64,000 bases of DNA from Streptomyces fodineus (GTDB taxonomy: Bacteria; Actinomycetota; Actinomycetes; Streptomycetales; Streptomycetaceae): contig NZ_CP017248.1 in assembly GCF_001735805.1 (NCBI RefSeq), forward strand, positions 5,394,001-5,458,000. The letters are read 5' to 3'. Positions 25,252-32,214 of this stretch are shown here, piece after piece (the first letter of the stretch is position 1; each line of letters opens with the position of its first letter). The translations under genes were made by a program, and so were the position numbers. The notes below the pieces were generated by a model. It worked only from the letters and a program-made list of their open reading frames with translations, searched no databases and was not told the origin of the DNA.

Positions 25252-25683
25252 GTGAGCACTGAACGCCCGCACTCCGTGAGCGTCGCCGGGGTCGTCGTGG
25301 ACGACCAGGGCCGAGCCCTCCTGATCCAGCGCCGGGACAACGGTCACTGGGAGCCGCCGGGCGGCGTCCTCGAACGCGAGGAGACCATCCCGGAAGCTCT
25401 TCAGCGCGAAGTCCTCGAAGAGACCGGGATCAAGATCGCGCTTCCCGCGACTCTGACCGGCGTCTACAAGAACATGACGGGCCTGATCATCTCGCTGGTC
25501 TTCCGCTGTGAAGCCGCCGACGGTGTGCCCACCACCGGTGACGAGACCCGCGCGCTGCGCTGGGCCACCCGCGAAGAGGTCACCGAGCTTGCCGACGAGG
25601 CGTACTCGATCCGCGTCCTGGACGCACTCGACGCGACGACCCCGCCGGCCATCCGCGCCCACGACGGCGTGAAACTCGTCTAG
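25252..25683 (+). CDS. pif: Nudix hydrolase-domain protein, Pif-like immunity factor
   Basis: The 143-residue protein has an intact Nudix box beginning GGVLEREET and ending REVLEETGI (G-x5-E-x7-REVxEExG). Pif of pSAM2 has a Nudix motif and blocks redundant transfer between cells that already carry the element. Assignment as Pif is from the motif and its place divergent from korSA; a housecleaning phosphohydrolase is the alternative. GTG 25252 follows GAGGAAC; a longer N-terminus from 25195 looks non-coding. Confidence 0.7.
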   Translation: MSTERPHSVSVAGVVVDDQGRALLIQRRDNGHWEPPGGVLEREETIPEALQREVLEETGIKIALPATLTGVYKNMTGLIISLVFRCEAADGVPTTGDETRALRWATREEVTELADEAYSIRVLDALDATTPPAIRAHDGVKLV

Positions 25684-25729
25684 CCCGAACCCGCTGCACA
25701 TGGCGGCCTACCAGCGTAAAGGAACTTGT

Positions 25730-26158
25730 ATGCACGAGTATACGAGCACGGCTCGGGTCTGGGGGCTGAGTTGCCCAGGATTCCCGGAAGAGGTGAGCCG
25801 GGCCCGTCGATGGACCCGTGACATTCTGAGCGGCTCCCCTTTAGCGGAGGACGCCGAACTGATCGTGAGCGAGCTGAGCGCGAACGCGATCCTTCACACG
25901 GCGAGCGGCCGGGAGCACGGCACCTTCCATCTGGCCGTCGCGGTCTCCGGCCAGGTGGTGGCGGTCTCGGTCACGGATGACGGCGGCGCGGGGACGGCCC
26001 CGAAGGTCGAGCACCAGGACCAGGACGCCGAGCACGGCCGGGGCCTGGGCATGGTCAGCGTCATCGCTCACCGGGTCGTCGTGCACGACAGCGACCAGGG
26101 CCACACGGTCACCGCGGAGCTGTACGCAGAAGCACTGCGGGGAGGTCATTCGTGCTGA
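25730..26158 (+). CDS. HATPase_c anti-sigma-factor-like ATP-binding protein
   Basis: The 142-residue single-domain GHKL protein shows the N box ELIVSELSANAILHTASG, the G1 box VSVTDDGG and the G2 box HGRGLGMVSVIAHR. Such small RsbW-like proteins are numerous in Streptomyces, and several are carried on AICEs; a partner is not known. A KorSA-like ACGAGTATACGAG sequence overlaps its first codons. It overlaps the next gene by 7 bases. Confidence 0.82.
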   Translation: MHEYTSTARVWGLSCPGFPEEVSRARRWTRDILSGSPLAEDAELIVSELSANAILHTASGREHGTFHLAVAVSGQVVAVSVTDDGGAGTAPKVEHQDQDAEHGRGLGMVSVIAHRVVVHDSDQGHTVTAELYAEALRGGHSC

Positions 26159-26541
26159 GTCAGGCAACCCGCCGCGGCTTCTGGTGCGAGTGCTGGACAG
26201 AAGACCTCACCGAGCAGCGGGGGCCGGCACTCCTGGCATCCTTCGATGCCTACTCGGCACCGCAGGCCGACCGATGGGTGGCGGTGGCACTCCGCACGAT
26301 CTCACCAGCCTTGGACCCGGACGCTTCAGACGAGGCGTGGGAGTGGCTGCACGACGGCCGCGCCGAGACCAGGCGAGCCCTACTGCGGTCGGAGTCCTGC
26401 ACGGTGTCAGTCGTACACGCCGACACCCGCGTCACTTGGACCATCCGACCGGTGGCCTACCTACCGCTAGCCCATCGGACAGAGCTCCCACCCTGCGCCT
26501 ATGAGTTCAGCCCCAGAACTAGGGTGTCCCCTCTCAACTGA
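26152..26541 (+). CDS. hypothetical protein coupled to the HATPase gene
   Basis: The 129-residue protein starts at GTG 26152 within the end of the HATPase gene, so it is translated with it. It is rich in Trp and Ala (FWCECWTEDLTEQRGPALLASFDAYSA), with no TM segment or recognised motif. A terminator hairpin follows at 26548-26577. It may be the client or regulator of the HATPase protein; this is inference from coupling only. Confidence 0.6.
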   Translation: MLSQATRRGFWCECWTEDLTEQRGPALLASFDAYSAPQADRWVAVALRTISPALDPDASDEAWEWLHDGRAETRRALLRSESCTVSVVHADTRVTWTIRPVAYLPLAHRTELPPCAYEFSPRTRVSPLN

Positions 26542-26547
26542 CATTGA

Positions 26548-26577
26548 AGGCCCGGCCTCGTACCTGAAGCCGGGCCT
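26548..26577 (+). terminator. terminator hairpin
   Basis: AGGCCCGGC pairs with GCCGGGCCT around a 12-base loop, 6 bases after the stop codon at 26541. Confidence 0.75.
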
Positions 26578-26594
26578 CAGGCATGCTCCGGCAC

Positions 26595-26846
26595 ATGAGC
26601 GCCTACAGCAGCGACCTGGATCTGACGGTCACCGACGCAACCGGCAACGGCGTCGAGGTGGACGTGGCAACGAACCTGCTGAACGGCATCGTGCGGCTGT
26701 CCGTGCTGTGGACCCAGGAGATCTACCTGCGCCCCGACGATGCCGAACAGGTAGCCCAGTCACTGCTACGAGCTGCCGAACACGGCCGCCGCATCGCGGA
26801 AGCCGGAGACTCGGGAACTGACCAAACCACCAACCCCAGCAACTGA
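26595..26846 (+). CDS. small hypothetical protein
   Basis: The 83-residue cytoplasmic protein starts SAYSSDLDLTVTDATGNGVEVDVATNLLNG and continues with a helical LRPDDAEQVAQSLLRAAEHGRRIAEA segment. Its composition is balanced and protein-like. No family is recognised. An upstream ATG at 26583 is possible. It is the last gene before the palindromic non-coding stretch. Confidence 0.55.
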   Translation: MSAYSSDLDLTVTDATGNGVEVDVATNLLNGIVRLSVLWTQEIYLRPDDAEQVAQSLLRAAEHGRRIAEAGDSGTDQTTNPSN

Positions 26847-26896
26847 GTTACAACTTTCTTTACTGGTTCAAGCACCCGTCGTCGCTTCGCTCCTCC

Positions 26897-26974
26897 GGGC
26901 GGGAGCGGGCGGCCGGCGGCGCCCGCGCTCATGTCTCCGCCCCGCTCGGCACCGCCGGCCGCCCGCTCCCGCCC
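26897..26974. repeat. perfect 23-bp inverted repeat with 32-base loop
   Basis: Arms 26897-26919 and 26952-26974 are exact reverse complements, starting GGGCGGGAGC and ending GCTCCCGCCC. No gene overlaps it. In an element that replicates by rolling circle, a structure this strong fits a single-strand origin, a transfer locus or a transcription barrier; which one is not shown. Confidence 0.85.
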
Positions 26975-27033
26975 AAGAGGCAGGCACACAGTGCATGAGG
27001 TCAGAACACGTCGTGGCTGGGGCGGTCAGCTCC

Positions 27034-27181
27034 ACGACTTTAGCCAGCCACTTTGGCGCGAGCCTCGAAGATCATGGCCCCAACGTCGTGCTTTACCGGG
27101 CAGGTCCACAGACTGCCCGACGCGCCGGAAGCTTACGGGGCCATGATCACTCGCGCCAAAGCAGCTCCCGGCCAAAGTCGT
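27034..27181. repeat. 148-base nested imperfect palindrome
   Basis: Three arm pairs match exactly: 27034-27041 with 27174-27181 (8 bp), 27051-27062 with 27150-27161 (12 bp) and 27070-27081 with 27137-27148 (12 bp). Inside, CGGGCAG 27097-27103 pairs with CTGCCCG 27113-27119. Small bulges separate the stems. There is no coding frame of note. It could fold as a long cruciform in single-stranded replicating DNA or as a structured RNA. Confidence 0.8.
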
Positions 27182-27245
27182 TACGCCGACCGCGTGGTTT
27201 GCGGATCCGTAGTGATGGGTGAACGTGCTACGGCATGATGCTCGC

Positions 27246-27899
27246 GTGGAGATCGCACGACTAGTACTCGACTACATCAAGGTCATAGTCTGGCCAGCCA
27301 CGACTCTCGCAATCGTCTACGGGTTCCGCACCCAACTAGGCGCGTTGATCCGCCGAGTCCGCATGCTGAGTGCCCCAGGCATTGATGCTGAGTTCTCCGA
27401 AGAGGTCATCGAGGCCAGCGAGGATGCCGAGGTTGCTGTCCTCACCAACGAGCCTGCAACTAGCAGTGAACCCGCTCACCAAGAACCAGGCGCAAGCCAG
27501 GAACCTCAACCGCCTGCGCCTGCTGATCGTCCGTTGGTACGCCCCTATTTGAGACGCTACAGCGCACCAGAGGACGCCCTCCTTGCATACGCCGAGACTC
27601 AGCCGGAATCGGCTGTTGTTGCGGCATGGTGGCCCGTAGAGGCTCAACTGCGGCGACTGGAAATGGCAGAGCTAGGAACGACCGCTCGGAGACCTTTGCC
27701 GGTCAGGCCCCTAATCGAGCGCCTTAACCTTCCACAAGACATCAGAAACTCGCTTGTGGAGCTCAGCCAGGTACGAAACCGGGCCGCTCACGCACGGCTC
27801 CAATACCTGAGCCCGCACGCTGCACTCGCTTACGTCCGAAGCTGCCAGGAGATGGCCGAGTGGCTGGAAAGACGAGGCCAGCAGTCGACACTGTTTTAG
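27246..27899 (+). CDS. membrane-anchored protein with possible HEPN motif
   Basis: The 217-residue protein has an N-terminal hydrophobic segment (LDYIKVIVWPATTLAIVYGF) and a polar Pro/Glu-rich linker at about 60-100. A helical C-terminal domain contains VRNRAAHARL (R177 to H182), the R-x4-H pattern of HEPN RNase or HEPN-like domains. Its GC content is lower than that of the transfer genes. GTG 27246 may be translated from a leaderless message because TACGGCAT sits about ten bases upstream; GTG 27219 is an alternative. A defence or RNA-processing role is only inferred. Confidence 0.55.
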   Translation: MEIARLVLDYIKVIVWPATTLAIVYGFRTQLGALIRRVRMLSAPGIDAEFSEEVIEASEDAEVAVLTNEPATSSEPAHQEPGASQEPQPPAPADRPLVRPYLRRYSAPEDALLAYAETQPESAVVAAWWPVEAQLRRLEMAELGTTARRPLPVRPLIERLNLPQDIRNSLVELSQVRNRAAHARLQYLSPHAALAYVRSCQEMAEWLERRGQQSTLF

Positions 27900-27998
27900 T
27901 CGGGGGTGACCCAACGGACCCCATCCAAGCTCGATACCCACACCACGCAGTTCGCATCGAGGGGACCCAAGGCCCGGCCCCCAGGCCGTGCCACTGTC

Positions 27999-28027
27999 GT
28001 GCCAGATCGGACGGGGACTCACGGGGA
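27999..28027 (+). repeat. arm-type repeat, copy 1
   Basis: This 29-base segment starts GTGCCAGATCG and ends CACGGGGA. It matches 31674-31702 at 25 of 29 positions, with differences only in the two 2-base spacers. Such repeats beside an att core resemble integrase arm sites. Confidence 0.55.
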
Positions 28028-28104
28028 AACGGAGTCCGCAGGGGTACGTCGGCCGAACTCTGACCACGGCAGGAAATCCGCAGCTCACACGCGTGACAGC
28101 CCAA

Positions 28105-28154
28105 CCGCGCTCCTAAAGCGGGTGCCGCAGGTTCAAGTCCTGCCGGGGGCACCA
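28105..28154 (+). pseudogene. 3' half of tRNA-Arg(CCT): relic attachment site
   Basis: The segment holds an anticodon arm with loop CTCCTAA (anticodon CCT), a perfect T-arm (GCAGG, TTCAAGT, CCTGC), the 3' acceptor strand CGGGGGC, and ACCA. The D-arm and 5' acceptor strand are absent, so it cannot be a working tRNA. A 3' half ending at the anticodon loop is the usual att footprint of tRNA-targeting integrases. Confidence 0.8.
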
Positions 28155-28159
28155 GCGCT

Positions 28160-28191
28160 AAGGCCCGGGGCCGATCTTAGTCCGGGGCCTT
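28160..28191 (+). terminator. terminator hairpin after tRNA-Arg fragment
   Basis: AAGGCCC pairs with GGGCCTT. It stands where a tRNA gene's terminator would be and so appears to have come with the fragment. Confidence 0.6.
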
Positions 28192-28281
28192 GGTTCCGGT
28201 CTCCAAAGGTGCCATGAGGCCCGGCGGAATCTACCACTTTGCGGTATACGGCGGTGCGAGTGCACCACCTAGGCTGTTCGT

Positions 28282-29001
28282 ATGAGGCGATCAGACGAGG
28301 ATCCAGAGCGGCGGCGCAACATTCCTGCGGCAGTTGAGGCCGCTCTCTGGACGCTTAGCAACGGCCGGTGCTACGCCCCTGGGTGCCCCTTTCCTGTGAT
28401 CTATGAAGTCCGGCCTGGCGTCTATCAGAAGAACGCTCAGATCGCCCACATCATCGGGGTCAAGCGCACTGCCGCCCGCTACCGCCCCTGTTCATCAGAG
28501 AAGGAAGCGCGAGAGCGTGAGTCGTTCAAGAACCTGATACTTCTCTGTCTTGCCCATCACGCCGAGGTCGACGACAAGAACCACGGCGAGGAGCGATATC
28601 CAGTCGATCTGCTTCGGGAGTGGAAGCGCGCCCACGAAGGCGAGAATGGCGCGGCGTTGGACCGGATCCAGCCACTTAGCGAGGATCAGCTCGCGGCCCT
28701 CCTCATCTCGGTGTTCACCCCGCCGGCAACGCGGCTGGAGAAGATCGCCGACCAGTTGGAGCAAACAGGGACGCTCACGTCAGATGCCCTTCGTGAGCTG
28801 CGCAACATCGTCACCGTCATATCGGACAAGTCCGGTGGCATGGAAGCGGATAGCGCTCGACGACTGGCTTATGCAGCAGAAGTTTTCGACGCTCAAGGAC
28901 TTCGGGGCTCCGCGAACTCGCTCGCGCACGCTGCTGACATCCTCCCATCGCTCTTGACTCAGCTCGATCAACGGCTCAAAAAGCTTGGGAACTTCATGTA
29001 G
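28282..29001 (+). CDS. HNH endonuclease-domain protein
   Basis: The 239-residue protein has an HNH nuclease domain in its first 110 residues: Cys pair in NGRCYAPGCP, AQIAHIIG with the first His (H56), then FKNLILLCLAHHAEVD with Asn and His, and YPVDLLREWKRAHE. The C-terminal half is helical and may mediate oligomerisation or sensing. Similar HNH proteins occur in restriction and other defence systems on mobile elements. It stands alone directly after the relic att site; no modification enzyme is nearby. ATG 28282 is the first start. Confidence 0.8.
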   Translation: MRRSDEDPERRRNIPAAVEAALWTLSNGRCYAPGCPFPVIYEVRPGVYQKNAQIAHIIGVKRTAARYRPCSSEKEARERESFKNLILLCLAHHAEVDDKNHGEERYPVDLLREWKRAHEGENGAALDRIQPLSEDQLAALLISVFTPPATRLEKIADQLEQTGTLTSDALRELRNIVTVISDKSGGMEADSARRLAYAAEVFDAQGLRGSANSLAHAADILPSLLTQLDQRLKKLGNFM

Positions 29002-29536
29002 GTGCGAGCACGCCCCGACGCTCGCAGGACATGTTGTGCTGCGACGAGACTCTGCGTGCACTTCTGACGCCATAGCGCAGCGACAGCGGCCTTGCCCGCC
29101 GAGGCTTGCCCGCAGCTTCTAAGCGCCTGGCCCCTTCCTGCGTGAGTGTCTCACTGCGTGACAACGCCGACGCACGCCGGCGGACGAGCACGGCCGCGTA
29201 CGGACCATCGGCGGAGGTAAGGAGCACACCGGCCTCAGGCAGCGCCCCTGCCCAAGTTGCTTAGGGACGAAGCAGTCCGTGCCCCAGGCCGTCCAGCATC
29301 CAGTTCGGACGTGAGAGCTGCCGGCGCAGTGCCCGGCCCGACCAACTGAGGGCTCCTACGACCCAGCTCCACACACTGTGAATCCCCGTGCCACAACGGA
29401 CGGCATCGCCCGCCTACAACAATCTCAACCTCACCGGATAGGCGGGCGTTCGGATTGATCACCGACCGCGCCCAGACCAATCAGAGATCATTTACGAGAC
29501 GAACTTCAGGCAGGCCGAATTGAACATGCCCCTCGC
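29002..29536. other. intergenic cargo region with no gene seen
   Basis: 535 bases between two convergent cargo genes. No frame has coding character and no tRNA or long palindrome was found. Confidence 0.5.
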
Positions 29537-30577
29537 TTATGAAATCCAAATCCCGACGTCGCTATCAAAAGACCCGTTCGTCACTCGACGCAAGTTTGCA
29601 TGGGCTATCGCGGTACCAATAGCCGTATTTAGGCAGTTCGGTAGTTGGCTACCGTTGTAAGCTCCCACGAGCGGCTCTACTACAGCATCAACCCCCTGAA
29701 ACTCTGCGAGTATCTCTTCCTCTGTCATGAGATTGGCCTTCATGACGCCAACGATTTCATCTTTCCGTTCCGCCAGCCCGAGACCTTCCAGGGTCCGAAT
29801 CAACGTCGCCTCATCGACCGCATTGAATTGCCACGAGTTAGGGTTGCGTAGATTATTGGTGATCAAGGGAGTGCCTTCTAGGCCCTTAATCACCGGGTTC
29901 TGCTCCAGGTCAAGGCCTCTCGAGAACAGCCCAGGGTATTCGCGACGGAAGCACTCGGGAATCGAAGTCGAACCGATCGAAATAGTTACACACCCAAGGC
30001 CGGCAAGGTACTGTACGTCCGAGAGGGTGACAGCCCGGATATTTTCACCGAGTGGGCGCAGATATTCGAGCAACCTGCCGTAGAACTGGTGCTGATTTGC
30101 AAGGTTCAGCATTTTGAGCTGCTTAAACACGAATATGCAACTCAATGCCGCGAACTGCGTGTTTGTGAGCTTCTGTGAAACCCTGAGCGCCTCACTGAGA
30201 GAAAGACTGGTGATGTTCCGGTCGCTGCGAGAACTTCGGTCTACGAGAATATCTACGAGGACCTCGCCTAGGTCTTCGTCCCCGGTCTTGGCGAATCCTG
30301 ACTGCGCTTCAAGGATATCCGACTGAAGTCCAGGGTCCTGAATATTTTCGATCGCCTCGGGCTTCCGCTCATGGAGTTCATGAAGGTAGTTCGCAATGAA
30401 CTCTTCAGCCCGCTCAAAGGCTATTCGATGAGCCTCCTGAGCCAACTTCAGAAAATTGTCACTGAAAACGTCCATCGCAATGTTCTTAGCATCCACGTAA
30501 CTAATGCCAAAGTTTGCGACTTGCGCCTGAATGTTGGTCGAATCATCACCACCTCGCTGCCGCTGCCGCCAAGTCAT
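29537..30577 (-). CDS. LPO_1073/Vpar_1526-like protein with N-terminal G/N-rich motif
   Basis: The 346-residue protein begins with Q5-x-QRGGDDSTNIQ17, then a helical domain (NFGISYVDAKNIAMDVFSDNF, AHRIAFERAEEFIANYL) and a mixed C-terminal domain. From memory this resembles the uncharacterised LPO_1073/Vpar_1526 family. Base composition is clearly more AT-rich than that of flanking genes, indicating separate acquisition. Its start overlaps the stop of the upstream TM gene (4 bases, ATGA). Residues 5-17 repeat a motif in that upstream protein, suggesting that the two products associate through it. No enzymatic motif is recognised. Confidence 0.7.
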   Translation of the reverse strand: MTWRQRQRGGDDSTNIQAQVANFGISYVDAKNIAMDVFSDNFLKLAQEAHRIAFERAEEFIANYLHELHERKPEAIENIQDPGLQSDILEAQSGFAKTGDEDLGEVLVDILVDRSSRSDRNITSLSLSEALRVSQKLTNTQFAALSCIFVFKQLKMLNLANQHQFYGRLLEYLRPLGENIRAVTLSDVQYLAGLGCVTISIGSTSIPECFRREYPGLFSRGLDLEQNPVIKGLEGTPLITNNLRNPNSWQFNAVDEATLIRTLEGLGLAERKDEIVGVMKANLMTEEEILAEFQGVDAVVEPLVGAYNGSQLPNCLNTAIGTAIAHANLRRVTNGSFDSDVGIWIS

Positions 30578-30873
30578 CGATCACGTCCAATCTGGTTGTT
30601 ATCTCCAATAGTGAGATCGCCACCACTCTGGATATTGGTTGAGTTGTTGCCTCCACGCTGCACCTGCCGAGGAGAAGGGCGACCACCCGTGGATCTCTGC
30701 CCCTGAACAATCTGGTAAATGCCCAGCGCCAGGGCAATAATGCCTGTAACTGCGCTGACTATTCCGGCGATCTCGTTGGCCTTTTGCAAGCCCAAGTAGG
30801 CGCTCAGGCCGATGAGCGCGAGTCCTGCGACTGCTGTGGAACCCCAGAGGATGAGTCGTTGCCTATTTGTCAC
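30574..30873 (-). CDS. two-TM small protein with C-terminal motif shared with its neighbour
   Basis: The 99-residue protein has two hydrophobic segments (about 10-29 and 36-57) and a cytoplasmic-type basic linker. Its tail contains Q70-x-QRGGNNSTNIQ82 followed by GGDLTIG and DNNQIG. Motif positions 70-82 match residues 5-17 of the next protein, differing mainly by N/D exchange. It is translated just before that gene with a 4-base overlap. Its design is a membrane anchor carrying a short adhesive motif, as in bacterial amyloid-signalling pairs; that role is inference. Confidence 0.7.
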   Translation of the reverse strand: MTNRQRLILWGSTAVAGLALIGLSAYLGLQKANEIAGIVSAVTGIIALALGIYQIVQGQRSTGGRPSPRQVQRGGNNSTNIQSGGDLTIGDNNQIGRDR

Positions 30874-31263
30874 AGCAGCAGTGTGCTCCAGTCACCGGAA
30901 GCCCTGTCTCATCTTGTCCAAGTTGAGACCTGGCAAGCTTGCGCCACCGCGTACGCCGACGTGGCCCAGTGATGGCTCCACTCCGGTCGCGGGGAACCGG
31001 CGAGAGCTCGGAAGTACCCACGGTCTCTGCCTTGATGCGCTCCAGGTCAACCACGGGGCCATCGTGCCTGCGAGCGCAGGCGGTTGGGTGTTTCTGACAT
31101 CCACGAGTGACATCAACGGCCGGACACCAGCACCCCCAGGCGGCCTGACATGGCCAGCATGACCGGGTGGCTCCCCGATAGTGCCGAGGAGGGATCGAAC
31201 TCCTAAAGCGGTGCTCCGAGAGCGCCGACGTCTCCACCTGCCGCGGTCGCTACGCTCGGAACC
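30874..31263. other. divergent intergenic region with a 12-bp att-like repeat
   Basis: No gene was found. CTCCTAAAGCGG at 31200-31211 repeats bases 28110-28121, the anticodon-loop part of the tRNA-Arg fragment. Promoters for the minus-strand two-gene module and for the plus-strand gene at 31264 should lie here. Confidence 0.5.
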
Positions 31264-31779
31264 GTGAGCGAAGCTGCCCGACTCATAGCGAACCACCGAG
31301 TCCACGTCGTACCCGTTGTGTTGGCCCTGGCCAATCCACCATGGCAGCGGGACGTGTGGCTCGACCCGTCGGCGTTCGAAGACCTGAACCATGTCTTCCA
31401 CACACTCTTCGACGACTTCTGCGACGCCGACGAGCCAGAGCGGTTCCTCGGCGTCAGCCTCCGAAGTGACGAAGAGGTCGTCCTGATGAGAGAGCTCGGT
31501 ACCGCGCTTAACGCCGCGGCGGCCGAGGCGCCCAACGACACCGACCCGGAGTATCTCCAGGCATCTGCCTGGCCGCAGGTCGTGGCCGTCGCCGGACGCC
31601 TCGCTCAAGTCATGGTCGCGAACGACCTAAGGGAACTTGCCGCGCTGCTCGACGGAGCGACCGTGCCAGACGCGTGCCAGATCGTGCGGGGAACCACGGG
31701 GAGCAGCGGGGAACAGGCTGGCGGAGATCCAGGCTCCGACACGGCACCACCCCAGGTCGGTTCTGCAACCTCCCCCTAA
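31264..31779 (+). CDS. SCO4402-family-like hypothetical protein, altered C-terminus
   Basis: The 171-residue protein (GTG start) has HRVHVVPVVLALANPPWQRDVWLD, HVFHTLFDDFCDADEPERFLGV and WPQVVAVAGRLAQVMVANDLREL. From memory these resemble a streptomycete family of about 140 residues typified by SCO4402. The last 30 residues are low-complexity Gly/Ser/Pro and coincide with an arm-type repeat at 31674-31702, so the original C-terminus was probably replaced. Function unknown. Confidence 0.6.
   Translation: MSEAARLIANHRVHVVPVVLALANPPWQRDVWLDPSAFEDLNHVFHTLFDDFCDADEPERFLGVSLRSDEEVVLMRELGTALNAAAAEAPNDTDPEYLQASAWPQVVAVAGRLAQVMVANDLRELAALLDGATVPDACQIVRGTTGSSGEQAGGDPGSDTAPPQVGSATSP
31674..31702 (+). 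repeat. arm-type repeat, copy 2
   Basis: Same orientation and 25 of 29 positions identical to 27999-28027. It lies in the 3' end of the SCO4402-like gene, 433 bases before attR. Confidence 0.55.
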
Positions 31780-32134
31780 CGCCCCTAGCTTCCCAAGCTG
31801 AGGGCTCAGGCACCGTAGTCAGGGGCCGGTCGTCGTGGCTTGCTCTGGTCGACCGCATTGGCAACGTGGCTGAGGCCGGTGGGGGTGCAGCGAGGCACAC
31901 GTGTTCGTGGTCGGTCGACGTTCTCGCCGTCGTGGCTGACTGTCGTCGGCTGAGGTTCAGACGGCGCGTGTCGAGGGGTACCGGCCGCCAGTCGAGTGCG
32001 GCAGAGCTGGGCCGTCCCTGGGCCGCCCGAGGTCGCTCGACAGTGGCCAGTGATGACCAACGACGACCACCAGGCGCACGTGCCCGCCGCCCCTGACCAG
32101 CAAAGATCCAGCTCATCAAGATCCCCGGCAAGAC

Positions 32135-32153
32135 CCAGGGCAAGAAGAAGTAA
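32135..32153 (+). repeat. attR: 19-bp direct repeat
   Basis: Identical to attL at 18135-18153. In frame it reads QGKKK and stop, preceded by element sequence encoding KIPGKT, so recombination always restores the gpmA C-terminus. Chromosomal DNA resumes directly after. Confidence 0.88.
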
Positions 32154-32166
32154 GCGGTAACAGATC

Positions 32167-32203
32167 AAGCCCCTGCCCGCGAGATTTCCGCCGGCAGGGG
32201 CTT
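32167..32203 (+). terminator. displaced native gpmA terminator
   Basis: AAGCCCCTGCC pairs perfectly with GGCAGGGGCTT, starting 14 bases after the attR stop codon, the same relative place as the element-borne hairpin after attL. It is therefore read as the original gpmA terminator. Confidence 0.75.
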
Positions 32204-32214
32204 CTTCGTCGGAC

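Larger units (their letters stand above)
18154..32153. mobile_element. 14.0-kb pSAM2-type integrative and conjugative element (AICE) in the gpmA 3' end
   Basis: The element has the full AICE set: tyrosine integrase, excisionase, RepSA-type rolling-circle initiator, Spd proteins, FtsK/TraB translocase, KorSA-like GntR repressor and Pif-like Nudix protein, bounded by 19-bp direct repeats. Such elements excise, replicate by rolling circle and transfer as double-stranded DNA between mycelia. About 5.5 kb of cargo lies between the Nudix side genes and the right end. Most AICEs use tRNA genes as targets, while this one uses a protein gene and restores its final codons. Cargo genes have lower GC than the transfer module. 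Confidence 0.88.

Noticed and set aside
27763-28152. Frame starting MPPAGLEPA on the minus strand
   Set aside because: This is the well-known artefact of translating the antisense of a tRNA 3' end; it marks the tRNA-Arg fragment, not a gene.
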